63,614 nt of DNA from Lachnospiraceae bacterium (GTDB lineage: Bacteria; Bacillota; Clostridia; Lachnospirales; Lachnospiraceae). Of this stretch, positions 18,509 to 27,793 are shown in pieces. The translations under genes and the position numbers were made by a program. Position 1 is the first letter of the stretch, and the number at the start of each line of letters is the position of its first letter. A model generated the notes under the pieces. That model ran no database searches. It was not told where the DNA came from and worked only from the letters and a program-made list of their open reading frames with translations. The DNA lies in the NCBI GenBank assembly GCA_017442865.1, contig JAFRXK010000047.1:1-63614 (forward strand), given 5' to 3'.

Positions 18509-19396
18509 ATGTATAATCATCAGCTTGATGCTTTTATATGTGTTGCAGACTGCGGAAGCTTTTCAAAAGCGGCAGAGAAGCTTTTTATTTCCTCTACCGC
18601 AGTGATGAAGCAGATGAACCTGCTGGAAAATGAACTGGGCGTGAAGCTTTTTGAACGTACAAATCAGGGCGTCAGGATGACTGCTTGCGGAGAGAGCGTT
18701 TATAAGGACGCTAAATTCATGATATCATATTCGGAGAAAGCTATCAAAAGGGCGGAAAAGCTCAAACAGACAGAGAATTATACAATACGTGTAGGTACCT
18801 CTATGTTAAATCCGTGCAAGGTGTTCATGGACCTGTGGTATCAGGTGAGCAGCAGCTTCCCGGAATTTAAGATACACATTATTCCTTTTGATGACGACAA
18901 TAATAATATCCTTTCGGTTATAGGCTCCGTGGGCGAGCGGTTTGACTTCATTGTAGGAGTCTGTGATTCGTTAAAATGGCTTGAGATGTGCAGCTTTTAC
19001 AAGCTGGGTGACTACAGGATAAGTATGGCGGTGCCGGTGAATCATCCGCTTGCTGCAAAGAAGAGCCTGAAAATCACTGATTTATACGGCGAGAATATTT
19101 TGATGGTTAAAAAGGGAGATTCGCAGGTAAATGATGCAATAAGGGAGGATATTATAAATAATCATCCGCAGATAAAGATTGAGGACACACCGAATTTCTA
19201 CGATATTGAGGTCTTTAATTATTGTGAGAAGAGCGGAAGCATACTTTCCATTCCGGAGTGCTGGGCTGACATACATCCGTCGCTTGTCATGCGTCAGGTT
19301 GACTGGGATTACAGGATTCCATACGGACTTCTGTATTCAAAGGAGCCGTCGAAGATGATTAATAAATTTTTAGAGGCAGTAAAGTTTATTAAATGA
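18509..19396 (+). CDS. LysR family transcriptional regulator
   Basis: 295 residues from ATG at 18509, chosen because AAGGGGGAG lies just upstream; an earlier ATG at 18491 has none. N-terminal winged helix CGSFSKAAEKLFISSTAVMKQM with NLLENELGVKLFERTNQGV, then a periplasmic-binding-like effector domain. The divergent neighbour (CMD-cupin) is the likely target. The intergenic region 18327-18508 has a small CTACGT/ACGTAG symmetry near 18440, a candidate LysR box. Confidence 0.92.
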   Translation: MYNHQLDAFICVADCGSFSKAAEKLFISSTAVMKQMNLLENELGVKLFERTNQGVRMTACGESVYKDAKFMISYSEKAIKRAEKLKQTENYTIRVGTSMLNPCKVFMDLWYQVSSSFPEFKIHIIPFDDDNNNILSVIGSVGERFDFIVGVCDSLKWLEMCSFYKLGDYRISMAVPVNHPLAAKKSLKITDLYGENILMVKKGDSQVNDAIREDIINNHPQIKIEDTPNFYDIEVFNYCEKSGSILSIPECWADIHPSLVMRQVDWDYRIPYGLLYSKEPSKMINKFLEAVKFIK

Positions 19397-19495
19397 CAAA
19401 TACAATGCCGGAGTCAAAATCATCTGTGACATTTGTATTATTGGGATAAAAGGTATATGAACATTTTGTTTTTAAGAGAAGTGTGAGGGCAGTAT

Positions 19496-20206
19496 ATGAT
19501 TAATAAAATTATTAAAAGACTTGAAAAGAGAGCTCAAAAATATTCGGTAGTAACAAATCCGTCTGCTTATATGAACAATAAAAAGTCGCGCAAAAGGAGC
19601 GTGCCGGCAGACAAGGACAAATATACGCTTGTAAGGTCAAATATTATCCCAAATGTGGGCAGTACAAGCTGCAGTGACCTTAACGGCGGCAACAACTGTA
19701 CACTTACCGCAACCTACAACATTATGCAGTTCTACAGGCAGCAGGGATTTGATAAAATTCCTGAAAATGATGAGGAATTGTATAAGCTTATAATGGAGCA
19801 GGCAAAAAGGCTCGGCTACAATGATCAAAATGGTATAGGACTTTTTAAAATTGACAACCTTGTAAGAGATACATGGCACAGGGGCCTGGGCTACACATCC
19901 GGCAGTGCAAGAAGCCGCTACATCTGGAGGCACAAACGCCTTACCGATGAAATTGACAAAGGACGGCCGTTTATCTTTTCTCTGGCAAACGGTGTGTATT
20001 TTAATCAAACAATCGTCGTCTGCGGGTACGAGGTCTACAAAAATGAACGCACGGGTAAGGAGTATACATTCCTTATAACAGCGGACGGCTGGTCGACGCA
20101 GAGAAGATATGTTGCATTTACACGTACAAGAGCGAAATATCTTTCATGTGTGACGTATGTGGAGGCACCGGAGAGGGATAAATTGTTTGAAGATGATGCA
20201 GAGTAA
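19496..20206 (+). CDS. C39-like papain-fold protein, apparently lacking catalytic His
   Basis: 236 residues. The pattern resembles C39-like cysteine peptidases: Cys68 opens a helix (NNCTLTATYNIMQFY), and a later strand pair reads FNQTIVVCGYEVY then FLITADGWS, matching the usual HxVVVxGY...DGW. At the His position there is Gln171; Asp197 is present. No signal peptide, and a basic N-terminus of 45 residues. It may therefore be a non-catalytic or substrate-binding member, or the His may come from elsewhere. Function unknown. Confidence 0.72.
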   Translation: MINKIIKRLEKRAQKYSVVTNPSAYMNNKKSRKRSVPADKDKYTLVRSNIIPNVGSTSCSDLNGGNNCTLTATYNIMQFYRQQGFDKIPENDEELYKLIMEQAKRLGYNDQNGIGLFKIDNLVRDTWHRGLGYTSGSARSRYIWRHKRLTDEIDKGRPFIFSLANGVYFNQTIVVCGYEVYKNERTGKEYTFLITADGWSTQRRYVAFTRTRAKYLSCVTYVEAPERDKLFEDDAE

Positions 20207-20213
20207 AATTACA

Positions 20214-20262
20214 GGGGCATCACACAACAAATTGACTAAAATAATTTGTTGTGTGATGCCCC
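20214..20262. terminator. Strong bidirectional terminator
   Basis: Perfect 20-bp inverted repeat starting GGGGCATCACACAACAAATT with a short A/T loop, between two convergent genes. Confidence 0.85.
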
Positions 20263-20279
20263 GCATTATTAATTATATC

Positions 20280-21491
20280 TTACCCTTCAATCTCCGTCTT
20301 CACGCTTCCGAACGATTCCTCGGCGGACTGATTCTTTTTGTTGATAACCAGTGCGATGCAGATGAAGGTGGCGGCAAATCCGAGCTGGAGCAGCATATAG
20401 GTCATTATCGGAGTGATTGATTCTCTGGTAAAGACTGATAATGAACAGATGCTGTCAAGCGTCATGGAGTACCAGTAGGTCGGTATGAATTTTCCAACAG
20501 CCGAAAGAGTACTGTCAAACATTTCGAGCGGAACAAATATACCGCCAAGGAAGCAGAACACCAGCGAAAGAATATTTGCAACAGCATTCTGGACAGTTTC
20601 GTTTTTAATGAAGGAGCATACCATTGATGAAACCGCTATCGACACTATCATGTATATAAATGTATTTAAAAACAGCAGCGCAAGAATCCTAGGATCCATG
20701 CCGGACAGTGAATTAATATTTACGATTAATCCGAGCAGGCATATTAAAACCCAGCAGATTAAACTGATGATGCAGTAATAAAGTATAAGCTGCATGCTGA
20801 GGCTGAATGGCCTTAGCGGGCTGCTCATATTGCGCATACGAAGCTGCGGCTTTGAAAATGCCATCATAATTGTGCTGGTGCAGAGTATTATAATCATCAG
20901 CAGAATGTAAGGAACAAATCTGAAGAATGTTCTAAGCTTTTCACTTACAGGAGTGCTTCCGGTGTAATTTATTTTTTCTACGGCAGTTTCTATTGATAAA
21001 TCATTTAGTGTGCGGGCGGCAATTTCAGCCTCGCCAAGCTCAGGGGCCGCCTTATGATAACCGGTTACAAGATTAAAATACTGGTCAACCAAAAGGCGCA
21101 TGTAGTAACTGTCTGTCGAATCCGGCGTCTGCACCGTCTCAAGCTTCATTGGCGCATCAGTGAACAATGCAGCCGAAAAGCCTTCAGGAATCATAATAAT
21201 ATATTCTGTTTCGTGAAAGAAATTTGCATCCTGCAGCACCTGTATATCATCTTCCAGTTTAACCTCGCTGCCCTTATCGCTTAAATACCGCTCAAGACCC
21301 TCTGTAATCGGAGTTGTGATATCGTGATTTATTATCGTATATTCCGGCTTTGACTCTTCAAAGCTTAAATTATACTTTTCTGTTGACAGGATGGACATGA
21401 CAATCATCAGGGGGATAAATATTATAATATACATTAACATTGCCCCGAGATTACGCTTCATTATAAGCATGCATGTATTAAATACTCTCAT
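20280..21491 (-). CDS. ABC-2 type permease (second subunit)
   Basis: 403 residues: one N-terminal helix, a ~150-residue external domain, then five to six helices from about residue 190 (FVPYILLMIIILCTSTIMMAF). ABC-2 layout as in drug and lantibiotic exporters of the YhgE/NatB sort. It overlaps the upstream permease by 14 bases and is the last gene of a three-gene unit ATPase-permease-permease on the minus strand. Confidence 0.87.
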   Translation of the reverse strand: MRVFNTCMLIMKRNLGAMLMYIIIFIPLMIVMSILSTEKYNLSFEESKPEYTIINHDITTPITEGLERYLSDKGSEVKLEDDIQVLQDANFFHETEYIIMIPEGFSAALFTDAPMKLETVQTPDSTDSYYMRLLVDQYFNLVTGYHKAAPELGEAEIAARTLNDLSIETAVEKINYTGSTPVSEKLRTFFRFVPYILLMIIILCTSTIMMAFSKPQLRMRNMSSPLRPFSLSMQLILYYCIISLICWVLICLLGLIVNINSLSGMDPRILALLFLNTFIYMIVSIAVSSMVCSFIKNETVQNAVANILSLVFCFLGGIFVPLEMFDSTLSAVGKFIPTYWYSMTLDSICSLSVFTRESITPIMTYMLLQLGFAATFICIALVINKKNQSAEESFGSVKTEIEG

Positions 21492-22617
21492 ATCGCTGCC
21501 TCCTTAAAAATACAACGGTTATTGAAAACATTACAGCCGTCATCAAAAGAAGTATTATTATATTGGTAAAATAGCGGTTGTATGAATCAAAATAGTACAG
21601 GCAGTAAAATGCGTCCGCGATTCGCGCGGCAGGATTTAACCATGCCACTACAGGCGCTTTCTGCATTATTATATAGTTGATGCCTTCGACCATAAGTCCC
21701 GACATAAACGACATTATCATAGTTACAGTAATTAATATTGCGGACTTGGTGGAAGCTTTGAGCTTATTGCTTACCGTTATCATTGCACCAAAGGATATGC
21801 CCGCAAGGCTTCCGACAAGGCAGATAAGCAGTACCGCCCAAATGTTTGAGCCTAAGCTTACGTCAAGGGCAAATTCAAGATACACACAGAGCACAACCAT
21901 TATAATAAACTGAGAGGTTAGGCCTGCAAGCATATCTGCCGCAACCAGCTTGTATCTTCTGGCAGATGATACTGTGCGCCTTGCGCCTACGCCGGTAAGA
22001 TTTGCCTGAAGCTCCTCAACAATCTCCATACCCATAAATCCACCGTAAAAGCAGACCATCGCAAGCAGCGCATAGAAATAGCACACTCTGTCGGTCTGAG
22101 GATTTTTGGTCAGTGATACCTTCTTTGTAAACTCTCTTCTGTCAAACAATCCGGAAATATTTTGTACCGCGTCGGGACTGGTCTTAATAATGGCTGCAAT
22201 GCTGCTTTTCGTCTGAGAATACTGGTCGAGGAAGCATTTCATTATGGTCTGTTTAAGACCGTTTTCTTTCACAAAAAGCTTAGGGCTGCCGTCAACAATC
22301 TGAATATAGCCGCTGATTTCATTGTCGCGAAGCATATCGTCAACCGCCGCCCTGTCTGCATAACTTGTAATAAACATCTGCTCGTCGCCCTCGGCAGAGA
22401 GCGCCTCTATAGTATTTTTAAACATTGCGTCATTTTGAAAAGCCTCATCATTTACCACGCCAAGCCTGATAGCCTGAAACTGATTATCGGCGTCAAGCGA
22501 TGAAAATGTAAAATAAAATAATGTCGAAAGTATGAAAGGAAAAACAAATGTCCAGATGAGCAGATAACGATTCCTTACTATGCGTAGTAATTTGCATTTA
22601 TACATATTCCAAAACAT
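21478..22617 (-). CDS. ABC-2 type permease (first subunit)
   Basis: About 379 residues from ATG at 22617, with GGAGG 6 bases upstream; an in-frame TTG lies at 22629. Same topology as its neighbour: N-terminal helix (LLIWTFVFPFILSTLFYFTF), external domain, then five to six helices. Forms a heterodimeric permease with the overlapping second subunit. The nearest regulator is the divergent NarL-type two-component system. Confidence 0.87.
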   Translation of the reverse strand: MFWNMYKCKLLRIVRNRYLLIWTFVFPFILSTLFYFTFSSLDADNQFQAIRLGVVNDEAFQNDAMFKNTIEALSAEGDEQMFITSYADRAAVDDMLRDNEISGYIQIVDGSPKLFVKENGLKQTIMKCFLDQYSQTKSSIAAIIKTSPDAVQNISGLFDRREFTKKVSLTKNPQTDRVCYFYALLAMVCFYGGFMGMEIVEELQANLTGVGARRTVSSARRYKLVAADMLAGLTSQFIIMVVLCVYLEFALDVSLGSNIWAVLLICLVGSLAGISFGAMITVSNKLKASTKSAILITVTMIMSFMSGLMVEGINYIIMQKAPVVAWLNPAARIADAFYCLYYFDSYNRYFTNIIILLLMTAVMFSITVVFLRRQRYESI

Positions 22618-22630
22618 AACTGCCTCCAAT

Positions 22631-23560
22631 CTAGTCCCTTAACTGCCTGCCGGTAATCTCAAGGAACACATCATTTAATGTCGGCGGCTCTGAAAATACA
22701 CGCCCAAAGCTCAAATTGTTTTTACGCAGTATATCCAGTATGGAAATGAGAGCGTGACCGTTTATCCTGCAGCTTGCGGTGAGTCTGTTGTCATCATATT
22801 CTGCATTCACAATATCATCAATATCGTTTATTTTTGCAAGAATGTCCTCAGGAAGGTCATATATTTCTATTGTAATCTTTTCACCGGTGCGAATCATTGT
22901 TTTTAATTCATCCTTGGTGCCCGTTGCAATTTCCTTGCCCTTATCCATTATCATAATACGTGAGCAGAGCTGCTCGACCTCCTCCATATAGTGCGAGGTG
23001 TAAATAATGGTTGCACCGTCCTGGTTAAGCTTTTTAATACCCTCAAGAATAGCGTTTCTGCTCTGCGGGTCAACTGCAACGGTCGGTTCGTCAAAGAATA
23101 TAAGCTCCGGCTTGTGTGCGATTCCACAGGCAATATTAAGCCTCCGAAGCAGACCTCCGCTGAGCTTTTTCGGCAGGAATTTTCTGAAATCATTGAGTCC
23201 GACGAAATCAATCGCCTCATCGACGAGCTGCCTTCTTTTAGCCTTGTCAGCCTCATAAAGCCCACAGAAATAATCAATATTTTCATAAACGGTCAGCTCA
23301 TTAAATACCGCCACATTCTGCATAACCACGCCTATGCGCTTCTTCAAATCATATCTGGTCGGGGACATTTCCTCACCGAACAGCTTAATCTCGCCCTTAT
23401 CATAGGTCAGAAGCGAGAGCATGCAGTTAATAGCTGTGGTCTTGCCGCTTCCGTTTGGACCGAGCAGACCGAAAATCTCACCGTTTTGTACATTTAAATT
23501 GAAGTGGTCCAGCGCAACAAGGCTGCCGTAACGCTTTACCAGGTTTGAAACCTCTATCAT
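22631..23560 (-). CDS. ABC transporter ATPase (DrrA/BcrA type)
   Basis: 309 residues. Walker A GPNGSGKTT, Q-loop VMQNVAVFNELTVYENI, signature LSGGLLRRLNIACGIAHKP, Walker B LIFFDEPTVAVDP, and H-loop YTSHYMEEVE. The signature LSGGLLRR and the ~80-residue C-terminal domain are typical of DrrA-like drug or peptide exporters. It heads the ATPase-permease-permease unit. RBS GGGAGG. Probably exports or removes a membrane-active compound sensed by the adjacent histidine kinase. Confidence 0.92.
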   Translation of the reverse strand: MIEVSNLVKRYGSLVALDHFNLNVQNGEIFGLLGPNGSGKTTAINCMLSLLTYDKGEIKLFGEEMSPTRYDLKKRIGVVMQNVAVFNELTVYENIDYFCGLYEADKAKRRQLVDEAIDFVGLNDFRKFLPKKLSGGLLRRLNIACGIAHKPELIFFDEPTVAVDPQSRNAILEGIKKLNQDGATIIYTSHYMEEVEQLCSRIMIMDKGKEIATGTKDELKTMIRTGEKITIEIYDLPEDILAKINDIDDIVNAEYDDNRLTASCRINGHALISILDILRKNNLSFGRVFSEPPTLNDVFLEITGRQLRD

Positions 23561-24227
23561 AATTACCTCCCGATTTATAATTTTTGTTTTTATTTTATGA
23601 ATTGATTTTTTGTTTTTCCACGCAAGCTAGAATTCAGACGTAAACGTCTGCAATACGCTTATGGTTTTATTTTAGTTTGTTTTTGCCGTGGGCGTAAGTG
23701 AACAGGGTCACATCTTAAATGACAAATGTCATATGCATTTGTAAAATTCTAATTGAAAATCCCCACTGAACTCAATATAATTATAATAAGAGGTTGTACA
23801 AGGCTTTGACCAGCCACGAATATTAGAGGGCAGTCCCAAAGGAAGTGCGGATGAAACCTCAGTGCAGATTGCGGGAGAGTGAAGTACAATTTTTGTTGTG
23901 CGTCTATTGATATGCAGCTGCCGTATTCAGTGCAGATTACGGGAGTGCGAAGCGTGTGGCAGGCTGCAAAGGAGCGTAAGATATAAAGTGTCAGGCTTTT
24001 ATAATAGACTCTGGCATGGTAAATTTGTATTTATGTAAAAGCGGACTCTCAAAATGCGCCGGTGCTTAATGAGTGTGAGCGGAGGCGAACAACGAATTTA
24101 GCATCCGCTGCGCATTTTGCGAAGCGGGAGCGTGTCCGGCTTACATAAATACAAATTTACCATATGATTCAAAACTGATGCACAGCCGGCAGGGATATAT
24201 TTATTTGAAAAGGTGAAGGGCGGTGAT
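23561..24227. other. Long intergenic region rich in hairpin repeats
   Basis: About 670 bp between the divergent ABC operon and kinase gene, with no convincing gene. It holds a direct repeat of CAGTGCAGATTRCGGGAG at about 23859 and 23928, the second followed by TGCGAAGCG, and the long hairpin at 24016-24163. The promoters of both operons must also lie here. Confidence 0.7.
24016..24163. repeat. 148-bp hairpin element with 23-bp perfect arms
   Basis: Left arm 24016-24038 starts ATGGTAAATTTGTATTTATG, and its exact reverse complement is 24141-24163. Inside, further nested pairs AAAATGCGC/GCGCATTTT and AGCGGAC/GTCCGGCT continue the stem. The core contains GCGAAGCGGGAGCGTG. Same architecture as the 8538-8623 element. 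Confidence 0.85.
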
Positions 24228-25523
24228 ATGGTGAACAAATTTGTGGATAAGGGTTTAGTTATTCTTTTGTGTGTTTTCTGTGCATTTCTAAGGCCGGTTC
24301 AGGCATGGACGATTGCCGGAATGCTTGTTGCCATATCGGTAAGCGCATTGAGCAGTTATTTTGAAGATAAGATATCGATGTGGATATGCCTTGCCTATGC
24401 TGCGGCATGTGTATTTAGTTCTGATTTGTTTATGTTTCTGCCTTTGATAGTTTATGATTGCTTCAAAAGTAAAAACAGCATTGTAAGGTATTCATTTGCC
24501 GCGCCGGTTTTACTGTCGCTTCTGAGCAGGGAGCCGCAGCAGATTATTTCGGTTGCGCTGCTTAGTATGCTGGCAATGTGGCTCAGCAGCAGAAGCGGTA
24601 TTTATGATGAGATTGAAAACAGATATTATACGCTGGAGGATGAGACGAAGGAAAATGCAATGGCGCTTGAGAGAAAGAACCGCGAGCTTATGGAGAAGCA
24701 GGATTATGAGGTGAGGCTTGCGACGCTTGGAGAGCGAAACAGGATTGCAAGGGAGATACATGACAATGTAGGGCATCTGCTGACGAGGGCACTGCTGCAG
24801 GTCGGCGCGCTGCAGATAATGTGCAGGGATAATGAGGAGACGGGAGAGTATCTGTCGGCGGTAAAGGATACTCTTTCTGATGCGATGGATAATATCAGGA
24901 GCAGCGTGCATGATCTGCATGATGAGTCTGTGGATTTGAGGATAAGCGTCTGTATGCTTATTGACGAATTTACATTCTGCCCGGTCAAATTGAATTATGA
25001 TATGGACAATCCGCCGAAGGACATTAAATACAGTTTTATTTCTATTATAAAGGAAGCCCTGTCGAATATTGCGAAGCACAGCAACGCTACACAGGCAAGG
25101 ATTTCGCTGCTTGAGCATCCGGCGTTTTATCAGCTTATTGTAGAGGACAACGGCACAAGGCGCGTGGGAGCGGACAAAGAAGATAAAAGGCGTATCAGAG
25201 CGGAAAAAGAAGATGCGAGACGCGCGGGAACGGACGAAGAAGATAAAAGGCGTGCGGGAGCGGACAAAGGCTACAGCTCAGGAAAGCGCATTGGAACGGA
25301 CAAAGAAGATAATAAATCGAAGAGGATAGGTGCTGACAATTCATCGGCAGGAGGTTTTTATCCTAAGGAGAGCCGGGGCGGCAAATCGGACGGCATCGGA
25401 CTTCAGAATATGAAGGACAGAGTGGACGCATTTAACGGAACATTCAGAGTTGACAGAAATAAAGGCTTTAGAATATTTATTTCAATCCCAAAGGAGAAGG
25501 GCAATGAGAGTAGTAATAATTGA
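24228..25523 (+). CDS. Sensor histidine kinase (HisKA_3, NarX/DesK-like) with repeat insert
   Basis: 431 residues from ATG at 24228, preceded by AGGTGAAGGG. Four to five N-terminal membrane helices (residues 10-120), a coiled coil (125-165), dimerisation box with His178 in NRIAREIHDNVGHLL, and an HATPase domain with N-box EALSNIAKHSNA, VEDNG, and GIGLQNMKDRV. Between VEDNG (about 306) and GIGLQ (about 389) is a ~75-residue insert beginning with four near-perfect 10-residue units of the form RRxGADKEDK. It overlaps the response regulator by 20 bases. Probably senses envelope stress or a peptide and controls the divergent ABC operon. Confidence 0.9.
   Translation: MVNKFVDKGLVILLCVFCAFLRPVQAWTIAGMLVAISVSALSSYFEDKISMWICLAYAAACVFSSDLFMFLPLIVYDCFKSKNSIVRYSFAAPVLLSLLSREPQQIISVALLSMLAMWLSSRSGIYDEIENRYYTLEDETKENAMALERKNRELMEKQDYEVRLATLGERNRIAREIHDNVGHLLTRALLQVGALQIMCRDNEETGEYLSAVKDTLSDAMDNIRSSVHDLHDESVDLRISVCMLIDEFTFCPVKLNYDMDNPPKDIKYSFISIIKEALSNIAKHSNATQARISLLEHPAFYQLIVEDNGTRRVGADKEDKRRIRAEKEDARRAGTDEEDKRRAGADKGYSSGKRIGTDKEDNKSKRIGADNSSAGGFYPKESRGGKSDGIGLQNMKDRVDAFNGTFRVDRNKGFRIFISIPKEKGNESSNN
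25158..25277 (+). repeat. 30-bp tandem repeat inside kinase ATP lid
   Basis: Four consecutive 30-bp units encode RRVGADKEDK, RRIRAEKEDA, RRAGTDEEDK and RRAGADKGYS, followed by degenerate units RIGTDKED and RIGAD. The insertion lies in the ATP-lid region of the HATPase domain and keeps the frame. Confidence 0.85.
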
Positions 25524-26133
25524 TGATGATAAATTTGTGTGCCTGTCGCTTAAGACCATATTGCAGGCTGATGGTGATATTGAGGTTGTGGGCGTCGGTA
25601 CGAGCGGCGGGGAGGCGGTAAGACTTTATAAGCAATACCTTCCTGATATAATGCTCATGGACATTCAGATGCAGGGAATGAGCGGGCTTGAAGCAGGGGA
25701 GAAGATACTGGCAGAGCATGCGGACGCAAATATATTGTTTTTAACTACATTTTCGGATAATGAATATATCATAAAGGCACTTCGTATCGGCGCGAAGGGG
25801 TATATTATCAAGCAGAATGTTGAGGCAATCCCGCCGGCGCTTAAGGCAGTTATGTCGGGGCAGAGCGTGTTCGGAAGCGAGATAGTGACGAAGCTGCCGA
25901 GGCTTATGATTGAAAGCGCGGGCTTTGACAGAGAGGCATACGATATCAATGAAAAAGAGGAAAATGTAATTGAACTTGTTGCAAAGGGACTTAACAACAG
26001 GGAGATTGCTGATGAACTGTTTTTAAGCGAGGGAACAGTAAGAAATTACATAAGTACAATACTTGAAAAGCTGCAGCTAAGGGACAGGACACAGCTGGCA
26101 GTATTTTATCTTGAAAAAAAACGTACTATATAA
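25504..26133 (+). CDS. NarL/LuxR-type response regulator
   Basis: 209 residues from ATG at 25504, with AAGGAGAAGG just upstream, inside the 3' end of the kinase gene. Receiver domain with acidic pocket IDDD, phospho-acceptor Asp53 (LMDIQMQGMSG), and conserved Thr/Lys. The C-terminal LuxR helix-turn-helix is GLNNREIADELFLSEGTVRNY. Translationally coupled to the kinase. Expected to bind near the divergent ABC transporter promoter. Confidence 0.93.
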   Translation: MRVVIIDDDKFVCLSLKTILQADGDIEVVGVGTSGGEAVRLYKQYLPDIMLMDIQMQGMSGLEAGEKILAEHADANILFLTTFSDNEYIIKALRIGAKGYIIKQNVEAIPPALKAVMSGQSVFGSEIVTKLPRLMIESAGFDREAYDINEKEENVIELVAKGLNNREIADELFLSEGTVRNYISTILEKLQLRDRTQLAVFYLEKKRTI

Positions 26134-26351
26134 AATGTATTACGGAACAGGAAATAAGATAGTCAAAAGCCGTTGTGGATGCACAGGTTTATGGCAATGC
26201 GTATTTACATGGACATTTTTTTGCCACTCCGCCGCTGTTTATATTTAAATTTTTTAAAATATGTGTGTAAAGATAATGAAATTGGGTAGAATCTATATTG
26301 CAATAACGCATAGATGTCATTGTAAGCAAGATTATTTAGGAGTGATGTAAA

Positions 26352-27404
26352 ATGACAAATTTTAAAGAATTTTCAGGGGTGTGCATTTTGGCAGTTGTTC
26401 TTTTTATTACCATTGTAATTGCACAGCCGGTACAAGAGATTAGCCAGGTAGGCAGAGAGGGTGCTTCATATAAAACACGTACTTACAGTAATCAGGGTCC
26501 TGTATCTGATGTATTTGCATATCCGAACACACATATTAACACGGGCAATATAGTTGATGATTTAATTGAGGTTGCTTATGGTCAGGTAGGCTACTACAGA
26601 CAGGAGGATACCAACACAAAGTATGGTATCTGGTATGGTTATCCTGAGGATGCGTGGTGTGCAATGTTTGTAAGCTGGTGTGCAAATCAGGCAGGTGTCA
26701 GCGAGGCTGTCATAAATCCGTTCTTCAGATGTGCAAATGAGGTTGAGTGGTTTAAGGATATTGACAGATGGAGAGAGCCTGAAGAATATGTACCTAAAGC
26801 CGGAGATATCATTTTTTTCAACTACAACAGCAAGGTGGCAAATCATGTCGGCATTGTTACATTAACCGATGACTCACAGATATATTGTATAGAGGGCAAT
26901 AATGATGATGCGGTAAATGTTACAATTCATGCAGCGGATGCGCCGTATATATATGGCTATGGAATTCCGGATTATGAGGCGGCGGCTCCGGCAAAAGCAC
27001 AGGCAGCGGATGGTTCGGTGTACCGAATGTACAATCCTGATACGGGTGAGCATTTTTTTACGACATGGATAACGGAAAAGAAGGAACTGGCAAAGAATGG
27101 CTGGACGGGTGAGGGCGTTGCGTGGCTTTCAGCACCGGGCGGCAATCCGGTCTACAGATTTTACAATCCTAATTCGGGAGACCATCATTTTACCGGAGAT
27201 TCAGCAGAGGCAGCTGCGCTTGTCATGATAGGCTGGAGAAACGAGGGCATTGCATGGTATGACGGTGGCGAAAAGGCTGTTTACAGGCTGTACAACCCGA
27301 ATGCTGTCACGGGGACACATTTTTACACATCATCAGAAATGGAGAGAGATTATCTCGTCAATCTGGGATGGATTAATGAAGGAGTTGGCTGGTATGGTAA
27401 TTAG
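26352..27404 (+). CDS. Secreted CHAP hydrolase with DUF5648 repeats
   Basis: 350 residues. N-terminal hydrophobic anchor or signal (CILAVVLFITIVIAQ, residues 11-25). CHAP amidase/endopeptidase domain about residues 70-215 with catalytic Cys in AWCAMFVSWCANQAG, and His in KVANHVGIVT followed by IEGNNDD. Three C-terminal repeats follow of about 45 residues each with the pattern YRxYNPxxGxHFxT then WxxEGxAW (DUF5648), which bind cell-wall or surface sugars in related proteins. Likely a peptidoglycan hydrolase. RBS AGGAGTGATG. Confidence 0.9.
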   Translation: MTNFKEFSGVCILAVVLFITIVIAQPVQEISQVGREGASYKTRTYSNQGPVSDVFAYPNTHINTGNIVDDLIEVAYGQVGYYRQEDTNTKYGIWYGYPEDAWCAMFVSWCANQAGVSEAVINPFFRCANEVEWFKDIDRWREPEEYVPKAGDIIFFNYNSKVANHVGIVTLTDDSQIYCIEGNNDDAVNVTIHAADAPYIYGYGIPDYEAAAPAKAQAADGSVYRMYNPDTGEHFFTTWITEKKELAKNGWTGEGVAWLSAPGGNPVYRFYNPNSGDHHFTGDSAEAAALVMIGWRNEGIAWYDGGEKAVYRLYNPNAVTGTHFYTSSEMERDYLVNLGWINEGVGWYGN

Positions 27405-27461
27405 CTGCACTTAAATTTAATGCTTTTACCGTGGAATAACATATGAAATTATATTTTTGTG

Positions 27462-27620
27462 TTGACAATTATGTGTTTAAACGTTATTATATTAAGTGTA
27501 CTATTTAACATAATACAGTTAGTGCATTATTTCACGGGGGAGTATTGATTATATATAATCACGAAGAAGCGTCACATAATAAGCGTTAATATAACTCTTA
27601 TTATGCGGCGCTTCTTTTGT
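27462..27620 (+). ncRNA. Candidate small RNA or leader peptide transcript
   Basis: A textbook sigma-A promoter (TTGACA at 27462-27467, 17-bp spacer, TATTAT at 27485-27490) is followed about 75 bases later by a strong terminator hairpin (27564-27616, 20-bp stem starting AAGAAGCGTCACATAATAAG, then TTTTG). The ~120-nt transcript contains GGGGGAG five bases before a TTG that opens a 14-codon frame (IIYNHEEASHNKR). The remaining 27405-27793 region holds only the promoter of the next gene. Confidence 0.55.
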
Positions 27621-27793
27621 ATCAAAGGGCTATTCTATAGTATTAAACTTAAATATAAAATATAAAACCATTATAAACTTTATAAACAAAATGTGTGACA
27701 AATCTTGCATCTTATAGGGCATTTGTGATATAATACAAAGGAAAATTTGATTTTTACTAATAAAAATCACTAAAAACAAAGGAGAGAAATGTT

